DNA from: Candidatus Binatia bacterium
GTDB taxonomy: Bacteria > Desulfobacterota > Binatia > HRBIN30 > BPIQ01
Length of the DNA: 64,000 bases
Reading direction: 5' to 3'
NCBI GenBank assembly: GCA_026004195.1
Contig: BPIQ01000001.1
Span: 1,478,311 to 1,542,310, forward strand
A program made the translations under genes and the position numbers. This document shows positions 1 through 8,641 of this stretch, piece after piece. The notes beneath the pieces are model-generated. The model searched no databases. It worked only from the letters and a program-made list of their open reading frames with translations, and had not been told where the DNA came from. Every line of letters starts with the position of its first letter. Position 1 is the first letter of the stretch.

Positions 1-676
1 GTACCGGGACCGGTACGGTCGGGAGAGGCGGCGCGGTGGCCGGCACCCGATACCGAGGCTCGTCGTAGAGACGCAAAACGTAGCGCCTCACCAGGAACGC
101 GAAGAGCGATCCCACGAGGACAAGGCCGAGGAAGATTTTCGGCAGCGGACCCGAGCCCAGCTCACCTCGGCTCCAGAGAACGTACGCGACGACGAGCGGC
201 GCCGCTGCAACCAGTGCGGTGACGACGCTCACGGCACGCCGAACTTTTTCCGGATCCGTCTCGATCCTGCGCAGCGTCTCGTTCTCCCCGAGGCCCGTGT
301 CTTCGCCGCGGACGAGCCGCGCAAGCGCCTCCTCCACGGTCTCGGGGGCCTGCCCCGGTCGAGCGTGCAGGCGGCGCGCCTGATCTCGTGCCATCCGGCT
401 CACGACCGAAACCAGCACGGGGCCGACGAGCGGCACGGCCATCATCCAGAGCGGCGCGTGACCTTGCCAGGCGTCCCAGGCGGCGGGTAGGCCGAGCAGG
501 AACCACAGGACACTGAACAACGCTACGAACCGCGGCGGGAAGCCTCCCGCGGGCTCGCGTTCCGATTCGCCCTCCCGCCCCCGGCCTCCGGGGTCCGTCC
601 GGCGCTCCGGGCCACCCGGGTGCCGGGCGAATCCTGCTGCGAAGCCCAGCAAAACGAGTCCCGCGAGAAGGTTCAC
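1..676 (-). CDS. Integral membrane protein, N-terminal part (runs off left edge)
   Basis: Unrecognised membrane protein whose C-terminus lies beyond the window. Read from the GTG at 676 there are about 225 open codons. Hydrophobic stretches lie near residues 3-18, 50-68 (FVALFSVLWFLLGL), 78-92, and as a closing pair (VVTALVAAAPLVVAYVLW and IFLGLVLVGSLFAFLV). Before the closing pair is a charged cytosolic-looking loop (EEALARLVRGEDTG). The GTG overlaps the TGA of the small ORF upstream (GTGA), so translational coupling is likely. It is the last visible gene of a leftward operon after the cobalamin-binding protein. This frame is supported by the hydrophobic pattern, not by a family match. Confidence 0.6.
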   Translation of the reverse strand, partial: MNLLAGLVLLGFAAGFARHPGGPERRTDPGGRGREGESEREPAGGFPPRFVALFSVLWFLLGLPAAWDAWQGHAPLWMMAVPLVGPVLVSVVSRMARDQARRLHARPGQAPETVEEALARLVRGEDTGLGENETLRRIETDPEKVRRAVSVVTALVAAAPLVVAYVLWSRGELGSGPLPKIFLGLVLVGSLFAFLVRRYVLRLYDEPRYRVPATAPPLPTVPVPV

Positions 677-846
677 GAGAAACTCGCCTCCGACGCCCGG
701 ACACAGCCAACGCTGGGACGGACCGCGTTCACGACCTCGTAGAGTCCGACCCGCACCCGCCAGGCCCGCAGGAGCCCGGCGGGAGCACCGGACACTCCGA
801 CGCGACCGAGCGCGCACACCTCCGCGTTTTGTGGCCGGAACCGCAT
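673..846 (-). CDS. Small hypothetical ORF between cobalamin-binding protein and membrane protein
   Basis: A possible 57-residue protein starting at the ATG at 846; the frame stays open further upstream into the 3' end of the cobalamin-binding protein gene. Its TGA overlaps the GTG of the next gene, the main reason to consider it. It contains a basic, weakly hydrophobic stretch (LLRAWRVRVGLYEVV) and no motif I recognise. It could equally be non-coding spacer. Confidence 0.25.
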   Translation of the reverse strand: MRFRPQNAEVCALGRVGVSGAPAGLLRAWRVRVGLYEVVNAVRPSVGCVRASEASFS

Positions 847-949
847 GTCACCGTGGAAGATGACGAAGACATCGAGCGAACCAAGCAGCACCCGTGCCAG
901 GCGGGTCGGGACCAGGACTTGCTCGGCTCCGGGGCCACGCCGCCGCGTG

Positions 950-1885
950 TCAGACCCTTCCGCGCGTCTCGACGCGACGATACGAGCCCCTCGGAATCCG
1001 GTGGGCGAAAAAGCCGGGCTGGATGAGGCCCGCGAGAAGCTCGGCACTTTCGGCGATCCGCGGGCCGGGGCGATTCAGGTAGGCGTTCCCGTCGGCCACG
1101 TACACCCGCCCGTTCCGAAAGGCCGGAAGGTCTTCCCAGGGTGCCCGGCGCAAGAACGCATCGAGCTCGGCAAACGTCCGCTCGACCGAAAAGCCGCAGG
1201 GCATCAGAACGAGCACGTCGGGCTCGAACTCGCGAATTTCCTCCCAGGAGACGACCCGGCTCGGCTCGCCACGACCGACGAGGGGGCACTGGCCGCCACC
1301 GAGCTCCACGAGCTCGGGAATCCAGTTGCCCGCCACCATCGGTGGATCGAGCCACTCGAGGCAGAGAACCCGAGGCCGGCTCCGGAAACTCGGATGCCGG
1401 GCACGCAAGCTCGCCATACGCTCGCGGATCTCGGCGACGACCTCGCGGGCCTTCGTCTCCCTGCCCGTCGCCTCGCCCACGCGGAGGACGTCCTCGAAGA
1501 TCCCTTCGAGCGACCGAGCCGAGAGAAGGACGAGCCGCGCCTCGATCCCGGCGCACGCCCGGAGGGCCTCTTCGACCTCTTCCCCCGAGACGGCGCAGAC
1601 CGCACAGCGGTCCTGGGTCACGACCACGTCGGGCCGCAAGCGCGCGAGAAGGTCCGCGTCGAGATCGTAGACGGAAAGCCCGCGGTCGAGAAGCGAGCGG
1701 ACACTCGTGTCGATGTCGGCCGACGGGGCGTGCGTCTCGACCTTGGCACGCGTGAGCGCGGGCAGCTTCCGTACTTCTTCCGGGTAGTCGCACTCGTGCG
1801 ATCGCCCGACGAGGTTCTCCCCGAGCCCGAGAGCCCAGACGATTTCCGTGGCGCTCGGAAGGAGGGAAACGACGCGAAAATCCAT
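950..1885 (-). CDS. Cobalamin-binding (BtuF-like) periplasmic-binding-fold protein
   Basis: A 311-residue protein of the BtuF/FepB class III substrate-binding fold that binds cobalamin or related corrinoids. It opens with the family's characteristic strand (RVVSLLPSATEIVWALG) directly after the start and has no signal peptide, like the orphan cobalamin-binding proteins annotated in many genomes. Other family features are RPDVVVTQDRCAVCAV in the first lobe, LCLEWLDPPMVAGNWIPE at the start of the second lobe, and VYVADGNAYLNRPGPR near the end. No BtuC or BtuD transporter gene is adjacent. It follows a zinc-ribbon gene by 28 bases in the same direction. Lacking a signal, it may act in the cytoplasm or be exported by an unseen route. 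Confidence 0.85.
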   Translation of the reverse strand: MDFRVVSLLPSATEIVWALGLGENLVGRSHECDYPEEVRKLPALTRAKVETHAPSADIDTSVRSLLDRGLSVYDLDADLLARLRPDVVVTQDRCAVCAVSGEEVEEALRACAGIEARLVLLSARSLEGIFEDVLRVGEATGRETKAREVVAEIRERMASLRARHPSFRSRPRVLCLEWLDPPMVAGNWIPELVELGGGQCPLVGRGEPSRVVSWEEIREFEPDVLVLMPCGFSVERTFAELDAFLRRAPWEDLPAFRNGRVYVADGNAYLNRPGPRIAESAELLAGLIQPGFFAHRIPRGSYRRVETRGRV

Positions 1886-1913
1886 TTGCTGCGCTGCCTT
1901 CGGGCTTTCCCTG

Positions 1914-2129
1914 TCAGCGCCTTCCGGACCCGGTCAAGGGGAAGGGGTCCGTGGGCGGCTCGACGGTCTCTCCGCATGTGGAGCCGCACTCGGCGCAGAG
2001 GTACTCCACCTTGTCGCCCGTCGGCAACACCAGGAGAAGGCGCTTTCTCACGGGACGCGCGACGCCGCACCGCGGGCAGAGAAGAAGCGTGGCTTCGAGG
2101 CGGTCGAACGCGTCGTTCGGGCCGGCCAT
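1914..2129 (-). CDS. Small zinc-ribbon protein
   Basis: A 71-residue protein with two CxxC pairs (CPRCG near residue 18 and CAEC near residue 48) separated by a basic strand, as in a zinc ribbon. I chose the ATG at 2129 (MAGPNDAFDRLEATLLL) over an in-frame upstream start at 2195 because the zinc ribbon begins soon after it and the longer version would overlap miaB. It is the first gene of the leftward operon carrying the cobalamin-binding protein and is divergent from miaB. Function unknown. Confidence 0.7.
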   Translation of the reverse strand: MAGPNDAFDRLEATLLLCPRCGVARPVRKRLLLVLPTGDKVEYLCAECGSTCGETVEPPTDPFPLTGSGRR

Positions 2130-2185
2130 TGAGCTACCTCGGACGCTGAAGTTATATACACGCAAGAAAGCCCGCGTCCACGGCC

Positions 2186-3493
2186 ATGTCCGCACGGGTC
2201 TACATCGAAACCTACGGCTGCCAGATGAACCTGGCCGACTCCGAGCTCGTGCTCGGACACCTGCGCAGGGCGGGTTACGTCCGGGCTTCGAGCCCCGACG
2301 AGGCGGACGTCATCCTGCTGAACACCTGCGCCATCCGCGAGCACGCCGAAGAGAGGGTGCTCGGGCGGCTCGGGCATTTCTCGCGCCTCAAGGCCTCCCG
2401 CCCCGGCGTGCAGCTCGGGGTCCTGGGCTGCATGGCGCAGCACCTCCGGGAAAAACTCCTCGACCGGATTCCTTTCGTCGATTTCGTCGTGGGCCCCGAC
2501 TCCTACCGGCGCCTTCCCGAGCTCCTCGCGGGCGGCGTCGCAGCGGAGCTCCGGCTCGGCGGCGAGGAAACCTACGCGGACATCGAACCGGAACGAGCCC
2601 CGGGGGTGCGGGCGTGGATTCCGATCATGCGGGGCTGCGACCGCTTCTGCACGTTCTGCATCGTCCCCTACGTCCGGGGAAGGGAGCGGAGCGTCCCCGC
2701 CTCCGCGGTGCTCGAGCAGGCACGCCGAGCCGCGGAAGCCGGCTACCGCGAGGTCGTCCTGCTGGGACAGACGGTCAACGCCTACCACGACGGAGAGCAC
2801 GACTTCGCCTGGTTGCTCCGGGCCCTCGACCGCCTCGAGGGGATCGAGCGCATCCGCTTCACCTCGCCGCACCCGGCCGACATGACGGACTCGGCCGTGG
2901 AGGCCATGGCGGAGTGCCGGCACGTTTGCCCGCAGATCCACCTCCCCGTGCAGTCGGGCTCCGACCGCGTGCTCGAGCGAATGGAGCGGGGCTACACGGT
3001 CGAGGACTACCTCCGGCTCGTCGAAAAGCTGCGCACGGCAGTGCCCGGAATCGCGCTCTCGACGGACGTGATCGTGGGCTTCCCCGGCGAAGAAGAAAGC
3101 GATTTCGAAGCGACCCGCCGGCTCCTCGAGACCGTGCGCTACGACCACGCCTTTCTCTTCCGTTATTCTCCGCGACCGGGCACGAAGGCCTACCGCTGGG
3201 GCGACACCGTGCCGGAGGAAGTCAAGGCGGAGCGGCTCCGGCAGGTCATCGAGCTCCAGGAGCGGATTTCCTTCGAGATCAACCAGGCGGAGGTCGGCCG
3301 CGTCGTCGAGGTCCTCGTCGAAGGGCCGGCGCGCCGGAATCCCGAACAGCGCTCGGGCAAAACGCCGCACTTCAAGACGACCGTCTTCGAGGGAAAAGAC
3401 GCTTCTCCGGGAGAGCTCGTGTCCGTCCGTGTCGAGAAGGCCACGGCCCACACACTCGTGGGGCGAGCGACCCGACCTCTCCCCACGCCTTGA
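2186..3493 (+). CDS. miaB: tRNA-2-methylthio-N6-dimethylallyladenosine synthase MiaB
   Basis: A 435-residue radical-SAM methylthiotransferase that adds the methylthio group to i6A37 of tRNAs reading UNN codons. The N-terminal UPF0004 domain has its three cluster cysteines at C12 (YGCQMNLADSE), C48 (NTCAIR) and C82 (LGCMAQ). The radical-SAM motif CDRFCTFC (C151, C155, C158) is followed by the family-typical IVPYVRGRERS. The C-terminal ~65 residues form a TRAM RNA-binding domain (VGRVVEVLVEG ... GELVSVRVEKATAHTLVG). Length and architecture match MiaB and exclude MtaB or RimO. It is transcribed alone, divergent from the zinc-ribbon gene. Confidence 0.95.
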   Translation: MSARVYIETYGCQMNLADSELVLGHLRRAGYVRASSPDEADVILLNTCAIREHAEERVLGRLGHFSRLKASRPGVQLGVLGCMAQHLREKLLDRIPFVDFVVGPDSYRRLPELLAGGVAAELRLGGEETYADIEPERAPGVRAWIPIMRGCDRFCTFCIVPYVRGRERSVPASAVLEQARRAAEAGYREVVLLGQTVNAYHDGEHDFAWLLRALDRLEGIERIRFTSPHPADMTDSAVEAMAECRHVCPQIHLPVQSGSDRVLERMERGYTVEDYLRLVEKLRTAVPGIALSTDVIVGFPGEEESDFEATRRLLETVRYDHAFLFRYSPRPGTKAYRWGDTVPEEVKAERLRQVIELQERISFEINQAEVGRVVEVLVEGPARRNPEQRSGKTPHFKTTVFEGKDASPGELVSVRVEKATAHTLVGRATRPLPTP

Positions 3494-3547
3494 CCTGCCC
3501 CGGACGAGTAAGCTAACAGGCGACTGCCGAGCCGGAGGAGCGACGGT

Positions 3548-3607
3548 ATGAGGAGGCGGATCCTTTCTCGGGCCCTTCTGGTTTTTCCTTTCGGGCCGTC
3601 GACGTGA
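3548..3607 (+). CDS. Possible 19-residue leader peptide coupled to the cytochrome peroxidase
   Basis: A short ORF with the only strong Shine-Dalgarno sequence in this intergenic region (GGAGGAG at 3534-3540, seven bases before the ATG). It encodes MRRRILSRALLVFPFGPST, and its TGA overlaps the GTG start of the next gene (GTGA). The peroxidase GTG has no recognisable ribosome-binding site of its own, so its translation may depend on this leader. Confidence 0.35.
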   Translation: MRRRILSRALLVFPFGPST

Positions 3608-4965
3608 AGCTTTCGGGCCGCTTCTCTTTCGTTTTCGCGGTTCTCGTCGCGGCCGGGGGCTGTGCCGACGACAACGGTGCGGCACCCGGGACGGTCGACC
3701 GCGAGCTTCGTGAAGTGATCGCCGAACGAGGCATCACGGTTCCCGACCCGGGTCCGAGCCACGACCCCACCCGCGTGGAGCTCGGACGCTTTCTCATGTT
3801 CGACAAGATTCTGAGTGGCAACAAGGACATTTCGTGCGCCACCTGCCACCATTCTCTGCTTCGCACGGGCGACGGACTGCCGGTTTCGATCGGCACCGGA
3901 GGGCGGGGGCTCGGCCCTTTGCGTGTGCGCGGAGAGGACCGTCCCTTTATTCCGCGAAACGCCCCCGAGCTCTTCGTCCGAGGAAGCCCCGAGTGGAGGA
4001 CGATGTTCTGGGACATGCGCGTCGCCGGAGATCCCGAGACGGGGTTCTCCACGCCCGCCGGGGAGCACCTCCCGCCGGGACTCGAGAGTCTTCTCGCCGC
4101 CCAGGCCATGTTCCCCGTCACCTCCCGGGACGAGATGCGTGGCCGCCCCGGGGACCTTGCCGTGGACGGCGAGCCGAACGAGCTCGCCACGATTTCCGAC
4201 GACGACCTGCCGGCAATCTGGGATGCGCTGATGGCGCGGCTCTTGTCGGTCGAAGAGTACCGGGAGCTTTTCGCGGCCGCTTACCCCGATCTACCGACCG
4301 AACAGCTCGGCTTCCAGCACGCTGCCAACGCGATCGCCGCTTTCGAGGCAACGGCGTGGGCCCTTCTCGACAGCCCGTGGGACCGTTACCTTCAGGGTGA
4401 CGACGACGCCCTCCCCGAGAGCGCGAAGCGCGGCGCTCTTCTGTTTTTCGGAAAAGCCCGTTGTTCGAACTGCCACGCAGGTAGCCTCTTCACCGACCAG
4501 CAAGCGCACAACCTCGCCGTACCGCAGGTAGGTCCGGGGAAGGGAGCGGAAGCGCCGCTCGATTTCGGGCGGGGCCGTGAAACGGGTAGACTCGAAGACC
4601 GGTACGCGTTTCGCACCCCTCCGCTCCGCAACGTCGCCGTGACAGGCCCCTGGATGCACGACGGCGCCTTCTCGACCCTGGAATCGGCGGTGCGCCACCA
4701 TCTGGACCCGCGTGCGTCCCTTCTCGGCTACGATCCCGCCTCCCATCTTCCGCCGGAGCTCGTCGATACCTTCCAGGACGATCCCGATCTACTCGAGGAG
4801 ATGCTCTCGCTCCTGGACGAGGAACTACGAGAGCCGCCCGTCCTCGACGAGAGCGAAATCGCGGACCTGCTGACGTTTCTCGAAGCGCTGACGGATCCGG
4901 CCGCGCTCGACCTCTCCGAGGACATCCCGGAGCGCGTTCCGAGCGGGCTTCCGGTAGCGGACTGA
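3604..4965 (+). CDS. Diheme cytochrome c peroxidase / MauG-family lipoprotein
   Basis: A 453-residue exported protein of the bacterial diheme cytochrome c peroxidase/MauG superfamily. The N-terminus is a lipoprotein signal ending in a lipobox (AAGGC, C20). Two heme-binding motifs are visible: CATCH (C78/C81/H82) and CSNCH (C287/C290/H291). The surrounding family signatures are present: LGRFLMFDKILSGNKDISCATC at the first heme, and FRTPPLRNVAVTGPWMHDGAFSTL carrying distal ligands of the second. It would act at a membrane surface, reducing peroxide or oxidising a protein or small substrate. The GTG start overlaps the stop of a possible leader peptide; the downstream neighbour is separated by 264 bases. 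MauG-type oxidative roles cannot be excluded. Confidence 0.85.
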   Translation: MKLSGRFSFVFAVLVAAGGCADDNGAAPGTVDRELREVIAERGITVPDPGPSHDPTRVELGRFLMFDKILSGNKDISCATCHHSLLRTGDGLPVSIGTGGRGLGPLRVRGEDRPFIPRNAPELFVRGSPEWRTMFWDMRVAGDPETGFSTPAGEHLPPGLESLLAAQAMFPVTSRDEMRGRPGDLAVDGEPNELATISDDDLPAIWDALMARLLSVEEYRELFAAAYPDLPTEQLGFQHAANAIAAFEATAWALLDSPWDRYLQGDDDALPESAKRGALLFFGKARCSNCHAGSLFTDQQAHNLAVPQVGPGKGAEAPLDFGRGRETGRLEDRYAFRTPPLRNVAVTGPWMHDGAFSTLESAVRHHLDPRASLLGYDPASHLPPELVDTFQDDPDLLEEMLSLLDEELREPPVLDESEIADLLTFLEALTDPAALDLSEDIPERVPSGLPVAD

Positions 4966-5229
4966 AAGGAAGTGTGTCGTCCGGAGCGCGACCGGCCGGG
5001 CGACCGTGTAACGCTGCGTTCCCCGGCGACCCGCGCCGAGCGGTTCCTCCGGGAGAAACCGAGCAACGCGGAAGGAGGTCGGGCTTCTCGCACCGAGCGG
5101 GCCGGGGGAAATCCGACTTGACGCCGCCGCGGGCGGCAAACTAGGTTCGGGGTAACGAGCTTCGCGCCGTTTCGGGAGAGGCCGTAGCCTCTCCACGAGC
5201 GGGAGCGGGCGACGAAAGGAGAGAACGCC

Positions 5230-7494
5230 GTGCGCTCGGGTCCGTCGCGCTGTCGTCTTGCCCTGGCGCTCGCGGCGTCGATGTCCCTCGCACCGTACGC
5301 GGCTCGCGCGACCCTCTACCGCCACTGGTCGGCCCTCTACGGAGGTTCGGGCTCGGAAGAAATGGAGGGGCTCGCTCTGACGAGCGACGGCGGTGCCGTG
5401 GTGGTGGGCTCGACGGATTCCTTCGCCGACCCGAACGGCGACGCCTGGGTGGTCGTGGTCGACGCGTACGGCAACGTCGTGTGGCAGAAAACCTACGGGG
5501 GATCGGGAGACGAGTCGCTCAACGCCATCCACCCGACCCCGGACGGGGGTTACATCGCCGCGGGCTCCACGCTTTCTTTCGGCGTCTCCCGCGAGGACGG
5601 CTGGGTCGTGAAGCTCTCCCCGACCGGCACGGTCGAGTGGTCGAAAACCTACGGAGGATCCGGAACCGAGCAGTTCTGGTCGGTCGACGTGACGGGCGAC
5701 GGGAACTACGTCGTCTCGGGTGGCACGACCTCGTTCGGCGCGGGCCGGGAGGACTTCTGGGTGTTGAAGCTCGATCCGCAGGGCGACGTGCTCTGGCAGA
5801 AAACGTACGGCGGACCCAAGGACGACGGGGACTGCGCGAGTTTCGCGGAACCCGAGTGTGTCGTGCGCGTGCGGGAGGACCCGGACGGAAACCTCGTCGC
5901 GGTGAGCAACACGCGGTCTTTCGCTCCGGGTTTCGACGCGATCTGGGTGCTGAAACTCGACCCCCAGGGAAACGTCCTCTGGCAGAAAGCGTTCGGCGGT
6001 TTCGACGAGGACACGATCTGGTCTTTCGACATCGCGCCGGACGGGAACTACCTCGTGCCGGGGAGCACGGTTTCCTTCAGCCCCGATTTCAGCGGCGACA
6101 CCTGGGTGCTGAAGCTCGACCCCCAGGGGAACGTGCTCTGGCAGAAGGTCTACGCCGTTCCCGGGGACTGGGACGAGGCGCTCGCCGTGGGCGCGACGTC
6201 CGACGGGGGTGCTCTCGTCGGGGCCTTCCGCGAGGAAGGGACGTCGGACTGGGACTGGCTTCTCTTTCGGTTGGATGCCGCGGGCAACGTGATCTGGCAG
6301 CGCCGCTACGAGTACGGCTGGGACTGGCCGAATTCGGTCGCAGAGGGGCCGGACGGAAGCTTCTGGGTCGCGGGCGTCGCCTGGCCGAGCCCGGCGGCCG
6401 AGCTCGACCTCTGGGTCCAGAAACTCGACCCGCAGGGGTTCGTGGGCACCTCCTGCACGTCGATCCAGGGACTCGCACTCTCGGTCACGGACACGAACGT
6501 GACACCCGTCGACACGAACGCCACCGTGCTTGCGAGCTTCGCCACCGTGCGGTCGGTCGACCCGACGGTCGCCGACACCGGCGGAGGATCGGCCGCCCTT
6601 TGCCAGGCGAACCCCGCCGAGGACTGCTCGAACGGCACGGACGACGACGGGGATTCGCTCGTCGACTGCTCCGACCCCGACTGTACCGGGGATGCCGACG
6701 GCGACACGTACGTCGCGGCACCGTGCGGCACGGACTGCGACGACAACGACCCCGGGGTGAACCCGGGCGCGGCGGAGATCTGCACGAACGGGAAGGACGA
6801 CGAGTGCGACGGTGCCGCGGACTGCGCCGACCCCGACTGCGCGCCCACGGCGGACGGCGACGGCGACACCTATCCGGGCGGCGTCTGCGGCAGCGACTGC
6901 GACGACGCGGATCCCGACGTGCATCCAGGGGCGACGGAGGCCTGCGGCAATGCGAAAGACGACGACTGTGACGGAAGCCCGGACTGCACGGACTCGGAGT
7001 GTTTCGAGCTTCCTGTCTGTACGCTCTCGACTCCGTACGCCAGGCGGCGCTCGGTGGCACGGTTCCGGCTCGGTACCGCGCAACGCGACAGCTCCGCGAG
7101 CCGGGTCTGCGTGACGGCGGACTTCTGCGGGGCCCTCTCGGCGGTCGCGGGAGATCCTGCCCGGCAGGTGACGATCACCCTCGACGGCTGTCCCGACCTC
7201 GTCGTCCCCGGCACGGAGCTCCTCCGCAATTCGAAAGGCACGCGCTACCGGGCCAGCTCCGAGCGCGGAGCGACGCCGGGTTACCGTCTGCGCGTCGACT
7301 GCAAGCGGCTCCGCGCCGTCGTGAGGCTGCGCCGCGCCGACCTCCAGGCGTGCGTGACGAACCCCGTGGCCGTCACGCTCGCAGCCTCCGGTACCCGCTC
7401 TCTACGAGCCGAGGCCACCTTCGACCCCGTCCTCGACGGCGAAGGCAACCTGAAAAAGCTCGTCCACAGGACGGACGAGGCCTGCCTGCCTTGA
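5230..7494 (+). CDS. Secreted repeat (beta-propeller-like) protein with Asp/Cys calcium-binding segment
   Basis: A 754-residue exported protein. The GTG start follows a good ribosome-binding site (GAAAGGAG, 5215-5222) and begins a Sec signal (LALAASMSLAPYAARA). Residues ~35-400 contain about seven 45-55-residue repeats of the form GGSGxE....TxDGGYxxxGST..F....DxWVxKLDPxGxVxWQKTY, typical of propeller-like repeats in secreted proteins. Residues ~455-600 are rich in Asp and Cys with repeated DDDGDSLVDCSDPDC / CDDNDPGVNPGA units, as in the calcium-binding segments of myxobacterial surface proteins. The last ~150 residues form a domain I do not recognise. A surface or extracellular binding role is inferred. 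Confidence 0.75.
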   Translation: MRSGPSRCRLALALAASMSLAPYAARATLYRHWSALYGGSGSEEMEGLALTSDGGAVVVGSTDSFADPNGDAWVVVVDAYGNVVWQKTYGGSGDESLNAIHPTPDGGYIAAGSTLSFGVSREDGWVVKLSPTGTVEWSKTYGGSGTEQFWSVDVTGDGNYVVSGGTTSFGAGREDFWVLKLDPQGDVLWQKTYGGPKDDGDCASFAEPECVVRVREDPDGNLVAVSNTRSFAPGFDAIWVLKLDPQGNVLWQKAFGGFDEDTIWSFDIAPDGNYLVPGSTVSFSPDFSGDTWVLKLDPQGNVLWQKVYAVPGDWDEALAVGATSDGGALVGAFREEGTSDWDWLLFRLDAAGNVIWQRRYEYGWDWPNSVAEGPDGSFWVAGVAWPSPAAELDLWVQKLDPQGFVGTSCTSIQGLALSVTDTNVTPVDTNATVLASFATVRSVDPTVADTGGGSAALCQANPAEDCSNGTDDDGDSLVDCSDPDCTGDADGDTYVAAPCGTDCDDNDPGVNPGAAEICTNGKDDECDGAADCADPDCAPTADGDGDTYPGGVCGSDCDDADPDVHPGATEACGNAKDDDCDGSPDCTDSECFELPVCTLSTPYARRRSVARFRLGTAQRDSSASRVCVTADFCGALSAVAGDPARQVTITLDGCPDLVVPGTELLRNSKGTRYRASSERGATPGYRLRVDCKRLRAVVRLRRADLQACVTNPVAVTLAASGTRSLRAEATFDPVLDGEGNLKKLVHRTDEACLP
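5758..6155 (+). repeat. Three near-identical intragenic DNA repeats (~55 bp)
   Basis: Within the propeller gene, copies at about 5758-5813, 5944-6000 and 6103-6155 encode almost the same peptide (WVLKLDPQGxVLWQK). They differ at only a few mostly synonymous positions, which suggests recent unit duplication or gene conversion. Confidence 0.7.
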
Positions 7495-7659
7495 GAAGGC
7501 GAGCCGGCAGGGCGGCCCCGGAAACATCGGCGTGCCCGGCGGACGGCCCACCCGCGCGACGAGCACGCCGCGAGTCCTCGGGGAGATCGGCGTTCCGGCC
7601 GATCCGCGCGCGCCCTCGGAACCCCGCCGGAACGCGACGAGCGGTCCGGGACTCACCGG

Positions 7660-8544
7660 TCAGCGACCGACACCTGCGCGGCGAGCGTGGGGAAAGTAAC
7701 GGAGAAAACCCGGCCACAACGGCAGGGTTCCGCGGACGAGCGGCGCCAGGCGCGAGATCGTGAGACGAGGGCGCACGAAGCCGAAACGGTCCAGGATTTC
7801 CTCGGGCAAGAGGTCGAGCGTCGCCCTTTGCACGAAGCCCAGGAAGTGCCGCAGCCCCGGGGGAAGTCGAGGGGAGAAAAGAGCGTGGGCGATCTCCCTT
7901 GCGTCTTTTCCCACTTCGAGCACGGGACCCTCGATCCGCTCCGCCCAGTAATCCCGAAAGGCCCGCCAGTCCCGTGGAATCCACCTCGGCGGAATGCCGA
8001 AAAGCCGCGCCACGACTTTGGACTCCTCGTAGAACTCGGCTTTCTCGTCCGTCCTGAGGCGGCCCACGAACTTCTCGTATCCCAGGAGCGCCGAGTCGAC
8101 GAGCGTCGCGTGCACCCAGAAAAGAAGCTCGGGGTCGTTGGCATCGTAGGGCGTCCCCCTGGGGAAAACGCCCACCTCCTCGCGGAGAACCCCGTGGACC
8201 TGGTCGTGCACCCTCTCGATCTTCCGGACGGCGGCCAGAGCCTCCCGGGCCGGGCGGAACACCACGGTGAGCGTGAGGTCGAGGGTGCGGAACAGCCTCT
8301 CGAGGGGTCGGGTACGAAAAGAACTGTGCTCGGCCACGGCGGCCGCCACGAGCGGGTGGGCGACCTGAAGGAGCAACGCTCGCCCGCCCGCGAGAAGGAG
8401 CGTGGCTTCGCGGTTCACCCGCCACGTCGGACTCCCGGGGCCGAAGAGCGGCGCATCGAGGTCCGGCTTCTTCCCTCCGCCGACGTACGCGAGACGCTCG
8501 TCGTCGTTCGATTTCCCGACGAGCTTTCGTTCGGCGGCCTTCAC
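7660..8544 (-). CDS. MpaB/latex-clearing-protein-like oxygenase (DUF2236)
   Basis: A 294-residue alpha-helical protein of the DUF2236 family, which includes the fungal oxygenase MpaB and the rubber oxygenase Lcp. Family features include WRVNREATLLLAGGRALLLQVAHPLVAAAVAEHS near residues 41-72, a histidine-rich middle (IERVHDQVHG; LLFWVHATLVDSALLGYEKFVG) and the R/E-rich segment SKVVARLFGIPPRWIP. These residues coordinate or surround a heme in characterised relatives. No signal peptide is seen, unlike secreted Lcp, so a cytoplasmic or membrane-associated role is expected; the substrate is unknown. It is divergent from nadA across a 97-base intergenic region holding a palindromic operator. Confidence 0.8.
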   Translation of the reverse strand: MKAAERKLVGKSNDDERLAYVGGGKKPDLDAPLFGPGSPTWRVNREATLLLAGGRALLLQVAHPLVAAAVAEHSSFRTRPLERLFRTLDLTLTVVFRPAREALAAVRKIERVHDQVHGVLREEVGVFPRGTPYDANDPELLFWVHATLVDSALLGYEKFVGRLRTDEKAEFYEESKVVARLFGIPPRWIPRDWRAFRDYWAERIEGPVLEVGKDAREIAHALFSPRLPPGLRHFLGFVQRATLDLLPEEILDRFGFVRPRLTISRLAPLVRGTLPLWPGFLRYFPHARRAGVGR

Positions 8545-8595
8545 GAAACCCTGTCTCGCGAATTTTTCCCGGGGGGGCGTTGTCCGGCCTCCGGC

Positions 8596-8616
8596 TTTGT
8601 GTCAGAGTAACACAAA
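8596..8616. promoter_or_regulatory. Candidate NrtR operator upstream of nadA
   Basis: A 21-bp inverted repeat, TTTGTGT-N7-ACACAAA, lies 25 bases before the nadA start. The arms are perfect seven-base complements, and the centre has the GT-N7-AC core that I recall as the shared feature of NrtR-binding sites. The regulator gene itself is directly downstream of nadA. Confidence 0.7.
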
Positions 8617-8641
8617 CGGAGAACGCGACAAGGGAAGGACG

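Noticed and set aside
1886-2185. A cobalamin riboswitch before the BtuF-like gene
   Set aside because: The gene is only 28 bases from the preceding coding region and no B12-box-like sequence was seen upstream of the operon.
8402-8641. An 80-residue N-terminal extension of NadA
   Set aside because: It would cover the palindromic operator and the 5' end of the divergent MpaB-like gene, and NadA proteins start at the 8642 position.
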